Source: Malus domestica (lineage: Eukaryota > Streptophyta > Magnoliopsida > Rosales > Rosaceae). From it: a stretch of DNA of 64,000 bases. The stretch is from the NCBI RefSeq assembly GCF_042453785.1, contig NC_091663.1, forward strand, positions 37,035,001 to 37,099,000. The letters are read 5' to 3'. Positions 23,733 to 36,000 of this stretch are shown piece after piece. Both the position numbers and the translations under genes were made by a program. Each line of letters opens with the position of its first letter. Position 1 is the stretch's first letter. The notes under the pieces were generated by a model that saw only the letters and a list, made by a program, of their open reading frames with translations, had not been told where the DNA came from and made no database searches.

Positions 23733-26284
23733 ATGGACTGTTTAGCGGGTTTTTCACATGCTCCGGCGACTGCTATCTTGCGCCGACCAGTGCTCTACAA
23801 CGCTTTAAGAAGAACAGGTAGAAATGGGGGGTTGAAATTGCGAGCCAAAATCGTCGAGGAAAACGACCCAATACTGAAATCCGCCATTGATTCAGCTTCC
23901 CTTCGTTTCCGAGAGACCCATCGACCAGGTAAACCCGTATCCTAAAGGGTTTTGTATTTGTTACTTTGTTTTTTCATTGGGGAATTTATCGAACAGTTGG
24001 ATGATTCGTGTTGTGGAGTTTCGTTGAGACGCAGAGTTTCGAAAGATGAAATTTTTTAATTTAAATTTGTGAAATTTATCAGTTTTTGATTAATAATTTC
24101 ATGTGCAGAGCCTCTGTTTGTTGATCCGTATGCTGGTTGCTTTGTTCCTCCTGATGTTCAGATGGATATGAAGCAATGCTCACATCATTATTGCGTTGCT
24201 ACCAAATTCATGGACGATAAGTTGCTTCGAACAGTAAACCATATTGATGGACTTAAGCAGGTAAATTCATGGACGATAAGTTGCTTCTATCGCAGTTTGG
24301 CACGCGTGCAGAAATTTAGCGCCGGTTTGGTATCCTATTTGAAATTTTTTATCATTTCTCAATACATTTCTTAAGAATATTTTTTTTAAAACAATTTTCT
24401 TTAAGATTCAAAAATTTGGTTGGTTTGCAATTTAAAATTTTTAAATCTTATGACTTAAACTAGATAAAGAGATCTAAAAAGACGGGGTTGCAAGGGAGGG
24501 AGAAACAAGAGTGAGGAGGAAAGAAAGTAAGAGATGATTGAAGGAAAGAGAAAGAAGAGAGAGGATCGGACGAGATAGAGAGGAAGAGGAGTGAGAGAAA
24601 GAATCGAGAGAATGAAGAGAGCGGATTGACGAAGAGACGAAAAAGGTTATAAAAAAAAAAAAGGAGAAAGAAAGAAGAAAAGAGAGAGAGAGGATAGATT
24701 TGGAGTGAGAGGGGAGGAGGGAGAGAAAAGAAATGATTAGGTTTAAGTTTAAAAACTCTAAAACCTTATTTTTTATGTTTTTAGAGAATAGACTATATTT
24801 TTGAGTTAGTCTTGAGTTAATTTTTTTAAAATAGTCCTACCAAACAAATTTTTAAGGCCTAAAACTTAAAAGTTGGATTCAAGTAGAGTACCAAACGTCT
24901 CCTTATGTTTTTGTGTTTTTTATGAGTTATTTCTGCATAAGTGTTGAAATGCTTCTTTAGAAAGGAGGAAGGGCTCCTTGAGTGTCCTTTTTGGTTGTTT
25001 ATGTGGAGATAGGTGAAACTTCATGGACTTGTTCTTTATCACTCATAGTGTTCTTGGTGATGCAGGTTGTTTTGCTAACCGATGGAATGGATACCCGTCC
25101 CTATAGGCTCAGTTGGCCAACTTCAACCATTATTTTTAATGTCTCTCCGGAACGGGTGTTCAAAACAGCAACTGAGAAGCTTCGAGGTGATTGCAAACTT
25201 GCAATATTAACTGTATGACAATTTGGAGAAGTTAAAGATTTTGCAGCCTGATTGAGAAAGGACATTGTGTTATGGCATAATCTTGAGTTCATTCACTTTT
25301 GCACGTCTTGAAAAGTTACTCTAATATCGTGGAAATCGATTATTTTGTTTATGCAGACCTTGTTTCATTCTAAATCATCGGATAATTTTTTTACTATGCA
25401 TTATCCGCTTGTAAGTAGGCATTAAGCAGTGCAAAAAGTTCTTATCGCACTATCTTTAATCCCTCAGGTGTTGGGGCTAAGATTCCAAGAAGCTGCTTAT
25501 CCCTTCATGTTCCTTTGGAATCCTCCAACATACAGGAAAGTCTGCGTGCTAAAGGGTTTAACGGCAACCTGCCTAGTATTTGGGCCATGCAGGTATCTTG
25601 ACTTATCTGCAAACCATTCATTAGTTATATTCTTGTGTGTAGCGATAACTGTTAGTGTTTTCGCGAGTAGGAAAATCATGTTGCTGTGTTATTGTAGGGG
25701 CTGCCTTTGATGACATTAGCAAGTTTTGAAGACATTTTGCTTACTGTAAGTGGTTCAGCGATGAACGGATGTTTTTTCATGGGAGAATTGCCGGCTTGGT
25801 TGGCAGAAACTGAAGTAGGGACCAAGGTCAGTTTGCTTACATTAAGTGTGACTCAATATCGTAACTGCTTCTCTGTCAATAAATAAATACATCACCTGTT
25901 TCCTTCTGTCTTCGACAGACTAGTGCAAGGACATGGTTGGAGAAACTATTCATGAACAACGGCTTTCGGGTGGACATGGTTTGCTATGAGGAAGTTGCAA
26001 GGAGTTTAGGCAAGGATTTAGCACCAGGAAGCTATAAGAATATACTATTTTCTGCAGAACAACTGCGGTTCTCTGATTATCAGGTAACATGCTTCTCAAT
26101 TCATCGTCTCTTCATATTCCGACTTCATATGATTCCCCGCATTTCCTCAAAAGTTACTAATTCGAATCAGTACCATTAGTTCATCAAATCGCTGACCTTT
26201 TATCGTTGGCAGATGGAAACTTGGAGGAAGGAATTCCAAAGAACCGAGGAAGAAGGGGATGAGGAAGGTTTCGAAGAGCTCTAA
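23733..26284 (+). CDS. Leucine carboxyl methyltransferase-family SAM-dependent methyltransferase
   Basis: Seven exons: 23733-23928, 24109-24260, 25066-25186, 25468-25592, 25698-25826, 25919-26083, 26213-26284, giving 319 residues. The SAM-binding block VVLLTDGMDTRPYRLSWP matches the (G/D)xGxDTRxYRL motif of the LCMT/PPM1-like superfamily. Upstream is EPLFVDPYAGCFVPP and downstream TWLEKLFMNNGFRVDM, typical of the family. The first 40 residues are rich in Ala/Arg and low in acid, so a plastid or mitochondrial transit peptide is possible. The substrate is unknown; true LCMT1 methylates PP2A, but this shorter, divergent form need not. The acidic tail EEEGDEEGFEEL is notable. Intron 2 carries a 584-bp transposon. 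Confidence 0.88.
24319..24902. mobile_element. Harbinger/Tourist-like element in methyltransferase intron 2
   Basis: Ends are GCGCCGGTTTGGTATCC and, inverted, GGAGACGTTTGGTACTC. Both sides carry a TTA target duplication (24316-24318 and 24903-24905). The interior at about 24480-24730 is an unusual purine-only tract on this strand (GA-rich). It is non-coding. Confidence 0.75.
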
Positions 26285-26931
26285 TATAATTAGGTGTTTT
26301 AGGCTACAAGCTTAAGATGACAGATTTTGCTTCTTAATTTATGGTCTTGCTTTTAATTTAGTCACGCTACGTTGTAAATTAATTTTTAATCAAATTTTGG
26401 TTGATCTTTCTCTTGCCTTGTATAAGTTTTGATGTGAATAAAACTTGCTTGTACACTATTTGTTACATGCGTACAACGGAAGTTGGAGTCGATTTCTTAA
26501 TTCCGTCTACGAAAGAAATTAGGAGAATATGCACAAACTGAACCGGTTACAAACTCGTTTACAACCCAATAAATTCATTCTCTTACAAGTTGGTCACGCA
26601 TGAATATACAACGATTCTGAAGAATATAACTGTGAACTGGAAAACTGCATGCAACAACGTTGGACTGTTAGCGCCGAGATTCCAAGCCACATCAATCAAA
26701 ATCACCAACCTAATTTCCATTTTCCATTAAGTCGAGAAGCAAACAACACAAAGAAACCAGACCTCCGACCTTACCAGAATCGTTAACTGACATGTTCATC
26801 GGTCTTTCACTCCTAAGTTAACAAGCATGGAGTTGAACAGAACACCCTACAACCCGGCCTCCCCCCAAAAAAATATTGAAACTGCAGAAACTAGCAGGAG
26901 GCACTTTTGAAGCAGTTGAGTAGAAACGATG

Positions 26932-29900
26932 CTACTGTTGATTCAAGACAGAAAGTGTAGGCCGCGGTCTGACAACATTCAGCACGCCTCTCGCTGTTGC
27001 CTGTGAGAAAGAGGAAGAATGAACTGTTAGGAAACTGCGGTGTGAAAATTGAAGAATCTAGGATGAGCGACGTGGTATGGGATTGATTACCTCAAAGAAG
27101 GAGTTGAAGTTGAGACGCATCAGAAACCGCCTCAGAAATGGGGCTCGCTGGCTCCCAACAAGCCTACTACTGCGCAAGATCGTGTATAGGGAGTTTGATT
27201 TCTTGTTAAATTCCTGAACAATGGATAAGAAGACGAATTGTATATAAGTCCACATATACATATAACGCTCAAAGCCGTGTCCTTGGTACACAATGAGTCT
27301 AGTGAAAGCAGAACTTGTAACCTAACCATCAATTTATGCAGGGTTAGTCAATTCCCAGGATAGTTGCAGTAATATGTGAAAATTATTCTTCACATTAATT
27401 TCAAGAGAATATTTTCGCAAACCTCTATAATGTGTTCCAATTCAGATGTATTTGCACTGCTTTCTTGGTTCTCAATGTTCCAGCAGAACTGAAGGCAAAG
27501 TTTCATTATGCTGTCCAGAATCCTCGATAAGGAGCCAATGTCCAAGAAAGATTGTGAAATTAAAGCTGATAAATACCTGTATGAAATATAAAAATTCCGT
27601 GAGCATATGCTTTAATATAAAATATGGACATAGTATGACTAGGGAAATCATACCAGGAATGACGAAATCATTTATTCGACTTACTCCTGATGGACGGCCA
27701 CAAGTCCAGTAAAGTCGTGAGAGTCTTGGATATGCTCTTGCAAAACATTCCATTGGGATTCTATGACATCCACCTGAAAAACAGAAAATACTTTTAAGGT
27801 TCTGCACTGATTCTGTTCTATACTGCTTTGTTTTCTACTTCAGTTAACATGTAAGGCGAGAATAACAAGAGTGAAGAAAGTACGAAGCACTTTTCCTCTG
27901 CATGGTTTGTGTGCAACCAAACAATTATGAGTATCCGGAAGTGAAAGTTATATGGAATAAACCATAACCTGTATATAAAATTGAAGATTTCTAATCAAGA
28001 AAGCCATGTGCTCTCTAATACGCCACATTGGTCTAGATCGCTGCCTTCGCTGCTGAGATACTGAGCACTTTTCATGATCATTCCGATGTTTGGCAAAATC
28101 TGTGTGATCTTGTTGCATCACAGAGGCCCATGATTTCTCCAATTCCATTTGTGTACGCTTAAGCCTCAGTAGATATTGGAAGACCCTGCAGTACCTGGGA
28201 TACATTCACTGTTAGCATGCATGCACATAAAAGAAGTTCAATAGTTCAGATAATAATCAAATATTTCAATGAAAAGAGAACTATTGTAAAGTTTTAAGGA
28301 CTGTTCCCCAATGATATTGAAACTAAAAGAATACGGAAGAAATAATGGCATCCACAGGTAGCACTAGCAGTAGAGTCTTACTTAGAGAGCACATCCGGAG
28401 TAAAGAACAACTGTAGGGGCCAATCAACAGAGTATTCAAGAGCAATTCCATCCCAACCGTCAAGAGAGATTTCTGAGGAAGCACTTGGGCCTGAATTCCC
28501 GTCTGCCTTTGGTAAATCGCCTTGGGAGGATCTTACTGTCATTCCAAATGAAGGCATCCTAGCAGATACAGACAGTTAACTGACTAAATACCTTTTATGA
28601 AACCTCAAAGTGAAATGACTGGTAAAAAAAATGGCTATGCGATCAAAATTTATTTAATTCAGACGCTAGAACAATCAAATATGGAGTCTAACCTCAAGGA
28701 TACTCTTGAGAAATACTTGTCTTCCTCACATATAGTCTTAATTGCAGCCTGCATTGGAAGTAGAGCCAAATAAGTTGATTCAAATGACTAGAATTCATTT
28801 GAAAATGAGCCATGTTAACGCAATTAATACCTCACAATTTCATAGTAATCTTACCAGCTGAAATGGGACCATAAGGTCAGCCTCCGCAGTTGACTGGCGA
28901 GGAGGTAAGCGCATCAACTGGCGACTCTCTTCAAGAAAGCACTGGCATAATGAATCATGTCTAATTAGGAAACACTCTAGGTGTTCACAAGAATTATCAG
29001 AAATAGCAATTTCCAGTTTCATTTATATGTTCAGGGAAGAAATACACCATCCCCCCTGCCAAAATAAAATTTGAACTATGTACTTAAAACATAGAAGTCA
29101 GCAATCTTTACATATATTCCATCCTTACCTGAAAGAAATCTCCTTTTGCTAAAAGAAAATAGTCTTTCAGTGCCTTCAGATGGCCATTTAAGTCAGCGCG
29201 TACAACCACAAGCTGCAGAAATTGAAGGAACACATTAAATTTTTTGTTCTACGACATGGTAGGACCAAAATTTTCACATTCAGCACCTGCCAAAGATGAC
29301 TGGCAGCAATAGCCCTAATTGAATCAACAGCACATTCAAAAGATCTTTTGTGAAACTCAGATGATTCCTGCACATAATGAACAAATAAATTTACCCATAA
29401 TTGAAATTTGTAGTAAGAGAGATATATCTTACATAAGGACACGAATATAAAGATTGTCAATTACATCTCATACACCCTATTTCACATAAGCGGTGACATG
29501 ATAGAGTTAGCAAGCATACGAAATAAAGATACAAATAGAAAACCTTTAGTTCCAGAAGCATAGTTTCAATCTTATCAGCCTCAGACTGTGGAAGCAATTC
29601 TTCTCCAATCAATTCTTTATCTGCAAGAGGGTCTTTGAGGAAAGGAAATCGTCCTGAAAATCCTTGAATTTTCTGAGAGCCTTTAGCCACCTGTTGAGGA
29701 TATACAATGTCCTGGAACCGAAAGGCATGGCTAGGATTGCGAAGAACCCTGATGGCTTTCCCAGAAAATAAAATTGATTCTGCAACACGCATATGGATAT
29801 ACTCGGGCAGCATATCCTACAAAGAGAAAAGGTAAGACAATGCAACATGTAAGTAACATAGTTCCACACTTCGGTTTCTCTTTGAGGCAGTACTAACAAA

Positions 29901-31231
29901 AATTGAAGTCCTTGCTAAAGGGGGAATAGGAATAAAACATCAGTCCCGCCATGCATGTATATTGTATAAATGCAGTAAAGCTATACCAGATAAATATGAA
30001 ATCCCAAGTGCCAATCTGTTAAAGATGTATCTTCCGTTGACATCCGTGCCAACTTTTCAGATATGTCTGGATGTGATGAGCCATGCCCTACATCCTTATC
30101 TTCCTGCCTGAAAAGTGATACAACCGGCCATATAGACCATTTGAAGTTGTGTGTAACTCAAAAATGGAAGGAAATATTAGAAGGGAAGACAAAAAGCATT
30201 GTACATATTGTGGAAGTTCCACAAATACGGTCAAAGCTAAGTTTCTAACAAAGGAGTATATTCAGTCTCTACCTCCTAATGAAAAACTCGCCATGCTGAT
30301 CTTGAAGAATCCCGTACACCACCCACGCTGCAAGCTGGTTGTACATGACCTGATGTGCATGCCAAAGAAGCCTACGCTACCAACACAGAGAAATAAACGC
30401 ATCAATAATTGATCAGCTAACGATCCATTTTCCACTAAGACACAAAAAACAGTTACTGACAGTTATTCTCAAGGAGGCATATACCTTTGAATGCACGTCT
30501 GCAACTCGGGAACCCCACAATGGCATCTTTTGTGCAAAAGGTTAAGAAGCTGACCACCGCGAATGTCATCCCGCTCAATCTCCAGAACGAGCTCATACAA
30601 CGGCGGCAAAAGCACAAAAAACTAACAAAACCCAATTGATCATAAGAAAACACAAACAAATATTGCCATCAACAAACAATGTAGCAGCATACAAATTAAA
30701 AAATTCAACCTTGTTGAGTCCTTGAGTGACGGTTGCCAGTATGGGGACGGAGTCCGCCAACAGTTTCTGCTCAATGTGGAGCACGGCGGACCGATAAACA
30801 GACAGTATCTCCACAATGCCATTGGCAATGGCCCTCCGGTAAACGCTAGGCTTTTCGGTATCGGACGCCGCAGGACTGGCATTTGCAGACCTAATCCAGC
30901 TCAAATTCCGGCACCTGACGGAGAAGCGGTCGAGCTCCCTGTAGTAAAACCCTAATGTGATGATCTTCTCTATGAGATCCCTGCAAAAAGTGAAGCAGAA
31001 AATGATGGGTGTGAAATTGGAATATGGGAAAGTTGGAGGGGTTTAGGTGAAATATATTTGGGGGTGTATGTACCTTTCGCTGGGTTGGATGAAAGAGATG
31101 TCGGAAGCGAGCTTGAAAGTCGGCGAGGAGGAAATCGGAGCGTCGATTCCGAGCGACTTGGAGTGCTCTCTGTCGTCGATTATCAGATCGCCGGTGTAGC
31201 CCAGCAGCGCGAGGAGCAACTCGTGCAGCAT
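26932..31231 (-). CDS. GCP4: Gamma-tubulin complex component 4 (GCP4)
   Basis: Sixteen exons on the minus strand: 31231-31074, 30980-30710, 30621-30485, 30371-30273, 30107-29987, 29816-29544, 29367-29287, 29212-29129, 28941-28855, 28748-28693, 28558-28382, 28194-27969, 27773-27685, 27576-27423, 27213-27091, 27000-26932. Phases match throughout and give 734 residues, full length for plant GCP4. Family blocks include MLHELLLALLGYTGDLIIDD, ERDLIEKIITLGFYYREL, VVYGILQDQHGEFFIRR, LEYSVDWPLQLFFTPDVLSK and MWRIREHMAFLIRNLQFYIQ. GCP4 stabilises the gamma-tubulin ring complex that nucleates cortical, spindle and phragmoplast microtubules. It is convergent with the methyltransferase, 647 bp away. Confidence 0.96.
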
Positions 31232-33053
31232 TGTTGCTTCTGCTTCCTCTGTGAATTCGAATTGAGCGATTGGTGGTTGGACTCGGACACTGGGCAGCGG
31301 GAAGATGGAGACGCATGAAACGGCGCCGTTCGCCGGCTGGTTTGGCGGGTTTGTGGGAACCGGCCGTATTTTACTTGATCGAAAAGACGAGGGAGGGCTT
31401 TTGGATTTTCAACCATTTTAAGCGGGTTTATTAGGATTTTAATTTTTACTTCTTTCCAAATTTGTTTTCTTTAAAATTAACTAGCAAAGATAACATTTTT
31501 TTTTTGTCAAACAATATATATTTTTTTGTCAAACGATAGAGTGTGTAATCTTTGTGAAGCTCAACACCTTTCTACCATTTTGGTAAAAGGCTCCTTGCAC
31601 AAACGTTACACACTCTATGCGTTGAGAAAATATTTTTTATATTTTTAAATACGGGTTGGCAGTTAGAGAAGAGAGAGAAAGAGTTGAGAGCGTAATAAAG
31701 TGATTGCTATGAGGTTTAGAAAAAAACAATAAAAATTTGTTTGTACAAAAATACTTTAATTTTCTTGTTTTTTTTATCTAATATATTCTTTCATTTTTGT
31801 ATTAAAGAGTATAGTAGTAACTTTATTAGTTTTTGGTTGACAAATAATATTTTATTAATATGTAGTTTATATATTTTTTATTAAATCGATTTACAAAGAG
31901 AGATTTGAACTTGGTAACGAAAACACACTTCCCTGACCAACCATTTACTTCAAATTTGAATTCAAGAAAAATAAATTAATGAAAACATGTAAAAACTAAC
32001 CGATTGCTTATACGGAGAAAGATACAAGTGATGGATTTATTAAAAAAAAAAACTAACGAAAAGTTCATAAAAACTTTAGTTTTAATGAAAAATAACAAAT
32101 AAACATATAGTGAATAATACCAATGAAAGGTATAAATGTGGTTTTTCATTAAAAGTGAACAGTACCAAAAGTATTTCGTTAAAACTCCCTTTATTTTTTC
32201 TTCTCGGGATTTGGATCCTCTCCGAGGCAACTGGTCGAGATCCTCCTGACCAGTGTTCGTGAACCGTTAGATTTTTATCCTACGGCTACGATCATTATAA
32301 TTTTTATAAGGCCCCTTGTTTGTAACACTGATCACTGATCAGTCGACGCCTCCTCCGTGCCACGGTTCAGTCGACCATGTCCAGTTATTGGTAATGCCAT
32401 CTGTCATTTTGCGCCTCATACGCCGGCTCTAATAATAGCTTGTCTAAAGACTAGATGCTGGTAATGCCGGGCACGCCTTAAAGTAAAGTGCTCCTCCCCC
32501 GTAGTCAATTATCGATGACCCTGTTCGGTCCACGAAGGATCCCCACTAGTTGTCTTGGAGAGGATCCAAATCCTTCTTCTTGTAGCGGCAGTCAAGTCAC
32601 AAGGGCACCCCAACCCAACCCACAGGGGTAGCAAGCTACAACGACTAACGTGTTTTAACTTAAACAAGAACAACATACTGTTTACATCACAGGAGAAATG
32701 AAAAGAATAAAATAAAAACTAATAAAAATGACTTAAAAACTTTGAGTTTTAATGATAAGGACAAAATAAATGGTAAAATGAATAATAACAGAATTGACTT
32801 TTTAGTGTAAAAATATGGTTTTTCGTTAAAGTGAATAGTACCAAGAACTTTTCGTTAAAGTTCCCAAGAATAAAAGATACAAAAATTATGGCAACTAAAT
32901 TTCAACCGGCACGTATAGCTTTAAGTTTCCCTGCTCAATCTGGCTTCTCTTCTCATTCTTTCATCTTCCACGACATAGAAAATTGATGACGCTTACGCCA
33001 TGGAAAGAATGGAACTGGAAAAAAAAATGTACCCGAAAATAGTTTTGCATTAT
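31232..33053. other. Intergenic region between GCP4 and UTP14
   Basis: Contains a hairpin at 31533-31619, two members of a dispersed family (about 32030-32200 and 32715-32875, sharing TTTTTCGTTAAAGTGAATAG-like sequence also seen at 7655-7800), and a terminal-inverted-repeat element at 32207-32573. No gene is seen. Confidence 0.6.
32207..32573. mobile_element. Mutator-like MITE, 367 bp
   Basis: The first 20 bases of the left end, GGATTTGGATCCTCTCCGAG, match the inverted right end (GGATTTGGATCCTCTCCAAG), and the similarity runs on to 26 bp with two mismatches. Flanks TTCTTCTCG (32198-32206) and TTCTTCTTG (32574-32582) look like a 9-bp target duplication with one change, which points to Mutator. 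It has no coding content. Confidence 0.75.
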
Positions 33054-36000
33054 TCAACTCTTGAGCTTAGTCTTCACCTTTGTCACAATTTTGTCGCTGC
33101 CGCTTTTACTCTTATTACTCTTATTACTCTGATTCCTCTTTTTCTGTTTCTTTCCAATCTGTTTGTGATCCTCTACTTTTCCTTGAGGATTCATCTCCTC
33201 AAACTCGACCGGTCTTATAATCACACCAGGTCTCTTCATCACCTGCACACAATTGCATTTAAGGTAAGGAATGAGAATCGTCATAGCATCCAACAACGGG
33301 CTTAAGGAAACAAAAGACAGATGAAATGTGGCATTGCATAACTTCATCATTGGATGCAACCTCAAGGATATCCTTATGGAATAGTAAAAGATGTAAAAGA
33401 GTTACAATTCACTACAATAATTGTCGATCTCCAGAAGAACTGTAGCGAGGCACTTACTTCAGGCCGATTAAGAGCTCCAACCGCACTTGCAGGGTTGAAT
33501 TCAGGACCCAGGGGCATGCGAATGCTCTGTTCAAAAACTTCTTTGGATGTGAAAGGGTAAGGTAATGTTTTTGTAAAAAGTTTCTCCGCCTGTCAAATTC
33601 AAATACAAACAACCAGTTAAGCACCAAAAACAAGCAGAATCGCAGACACTCAACCATTAACCATTGCTCTCTGTCTACTAATTCCTATTATTCAATGTTT
33701 CCTGTGAATTCAAACATTAATTTCTATGGGATATCACCAATATAATGAAAAGTGAATGCTGCTAGGAAAAACTCCGAACCTTTTTATCCAACTTTTCAGA
33801 GATAATAACACGTTTAAGATGTGCATCCTTCCTCTTTTTAAGGGTTTCTTCTCTCTTCTTCTTGGCATCTTCGTGTTCTTTTTGCATCCAAGAAGGTAAG
33901 CCTTTCTTTTTCTGTACATGAGTCCACTGACCCCAGCCAGGGAGTAAAGTAGGCTTTTCAGGTTCAGGATTTTCCTCATTCAGAACTTCCTGTTTCTCCT
34001 TCTCAAATTCATCCTCCACATAATCCGCCGCAAAGGCTTGACGAATTAGCTCAACTTGAGAAGGAAGGCTGTATTCATTTTTTGGATTTGAAGAAAGAAT
34101 GCCATCTACCATCTGCCCCTCGCTATCTGCATCACTATCCTCATCCAAATCCTCCACAGGTTCCTGTAATAGGAACGTGTTTAAAGAGTTTAAGCAGGGC
34201 AATCAACCATAAATGTAGGATATCTAAATTTTATAAATGCAAAGTCATACTTGCAAATTTTGATTGCGCTCAACTGATTCCACGGGACGAGTAGACTTTT
34301 TACCATTTGCATCCGCACTATTGCTACTTTTTATCTGAATACATCACACAAATACTGGTAATTACCAAAAAGCCCCCAGGGGGGTGGTGGGGGAGGGGAG
34401 TTAGGGGGAAGTGCGCATATTCATCAATGAAAGACACTAACCTTTTTCCATGAGCCTGAAGCAAAAATAGAAACCTCATGTGTTGTCCTTGGACCTGGCT
34501 CTTGAACAATATCACTGAAGTTCTGTTGTAAACAACACAACATAGCAGATTTCATGCTCATGGATGAAAAGAGGGGTGTTCAAGGACAGGCAAAATTAAG
34601 AAGCCTCATTACCTTGAAAAGAGAATCTTTATGATTTTGAGAATCTTCATGAAGTAACGCAGAACTAATGTTGACATCCTTGTGAAAATCACTACTTCTG
34701 TCATTCTCGACATCAACATTTTCTTCAGGCTCCAAGTCATCTTCACTATCACTGTTAGCATAATAATTATCTGTTCTCATTTTATTGTCTGTTTTGGTCT
34801 TATTACTTGATTCTGGAGCCTTCTTTTTAGATCCATTGAAGACCATTCTACCACTTGGAGGGCCCACATTCAGATTATCTGCCCCACTTGAATCCTCCAA
34901 CGGGTTTGACCATGATTCGTACTCTTCAAGAGCAAGTTTAGCTTCTTCAGCAGCTGCCTCATTCCTTTTTTTCAATCCACGCACCTATGTCAAAACAAAC
35001 CAGGAAGATATTTTAATTTACACACATAAAAGCATCCAACTAACAGGCCTTTGTTCTGTGGTAGTTGTAAATTGCTACTAGATTTTTTAATATTCTGAAA
35101 CTAGTAAGAAAATCCAAAGCTTTACCATGAAAGGTAATGAAAGCACTCCTGAGTTAGGCACTTCATCTTCATCATCATCTTTTAGCACATTACGTGTCTT
35201 CTCCTTTGCTTTTTCTAACAACTTCGCTGCCCTAGCATGGCCTGAACCAGGTGAATATACTTCTATATCATCCTCATCACTACTGTCATCACTGCTGCTG
35301 CTGCTGCTACCATCTTTCATTGAATTCATTTTTCTTGTCAGCTGAGCATGCAGGTGCTGCTGTTCAGCTATAGCAGCCCGAGTACCTTCATCTTGGACAT
35401 CTATACCACGCTCTTTGATGCGCTTTGTCCACTTGGAGGTACCTTTATGCCTCAGAGTCATTCTTTCCTGGAACAAGTTGAAAAGGGCCAAAAAGTTAAC
35501 ACATGCCTTGTTGCTTCAATAATCAAACATGTTTCTTGAGGAAGTAATTCATTAAAGACACAATACAAATAATCTACCACCTATACATGGGGAAAAAGCA
35601 ACCACCTTTGCTCGTTCATACTCTTGCTTCATTGCAAGTTCTTTACTAGCGTCTGGATCCATTTGACCTTGTGCAGATGTTGCTTTCAATCTATCCTTCT
35701 TTAACAAACGATGATAAGTTTTGGATTTGATCTTTTTTATGTGCTTTGACTTCATTTCATGACGGAAGAGAAGGCTGCGCATTTTGGCCATTCGATTATG
35801 GCGGTCTCTTTCATCTTCAGCAGATACCTGCCAAGCAAACAAGAACAAGACACGTTCAAGGAATTTATATTTAGGTTGGTGCAAGCAGAGACTAGTTCAT
35901 TTTCAATAGAGATCGTAAAAGACCAAAAAGTAAAAAATAGTCACATAAACATGAGAAATTATGGACAACCATACAGAGGATACAAAAAGCTGAAAAGTAA

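Noticed and set aside
25429-25710. 93-residue frame over methyltransferase exon 4
   Set aside because: The longest frame here is out of phase; the real exon (25468-25592) in the correct phase reads GVGAKIPRSCLSLHVPLESS.
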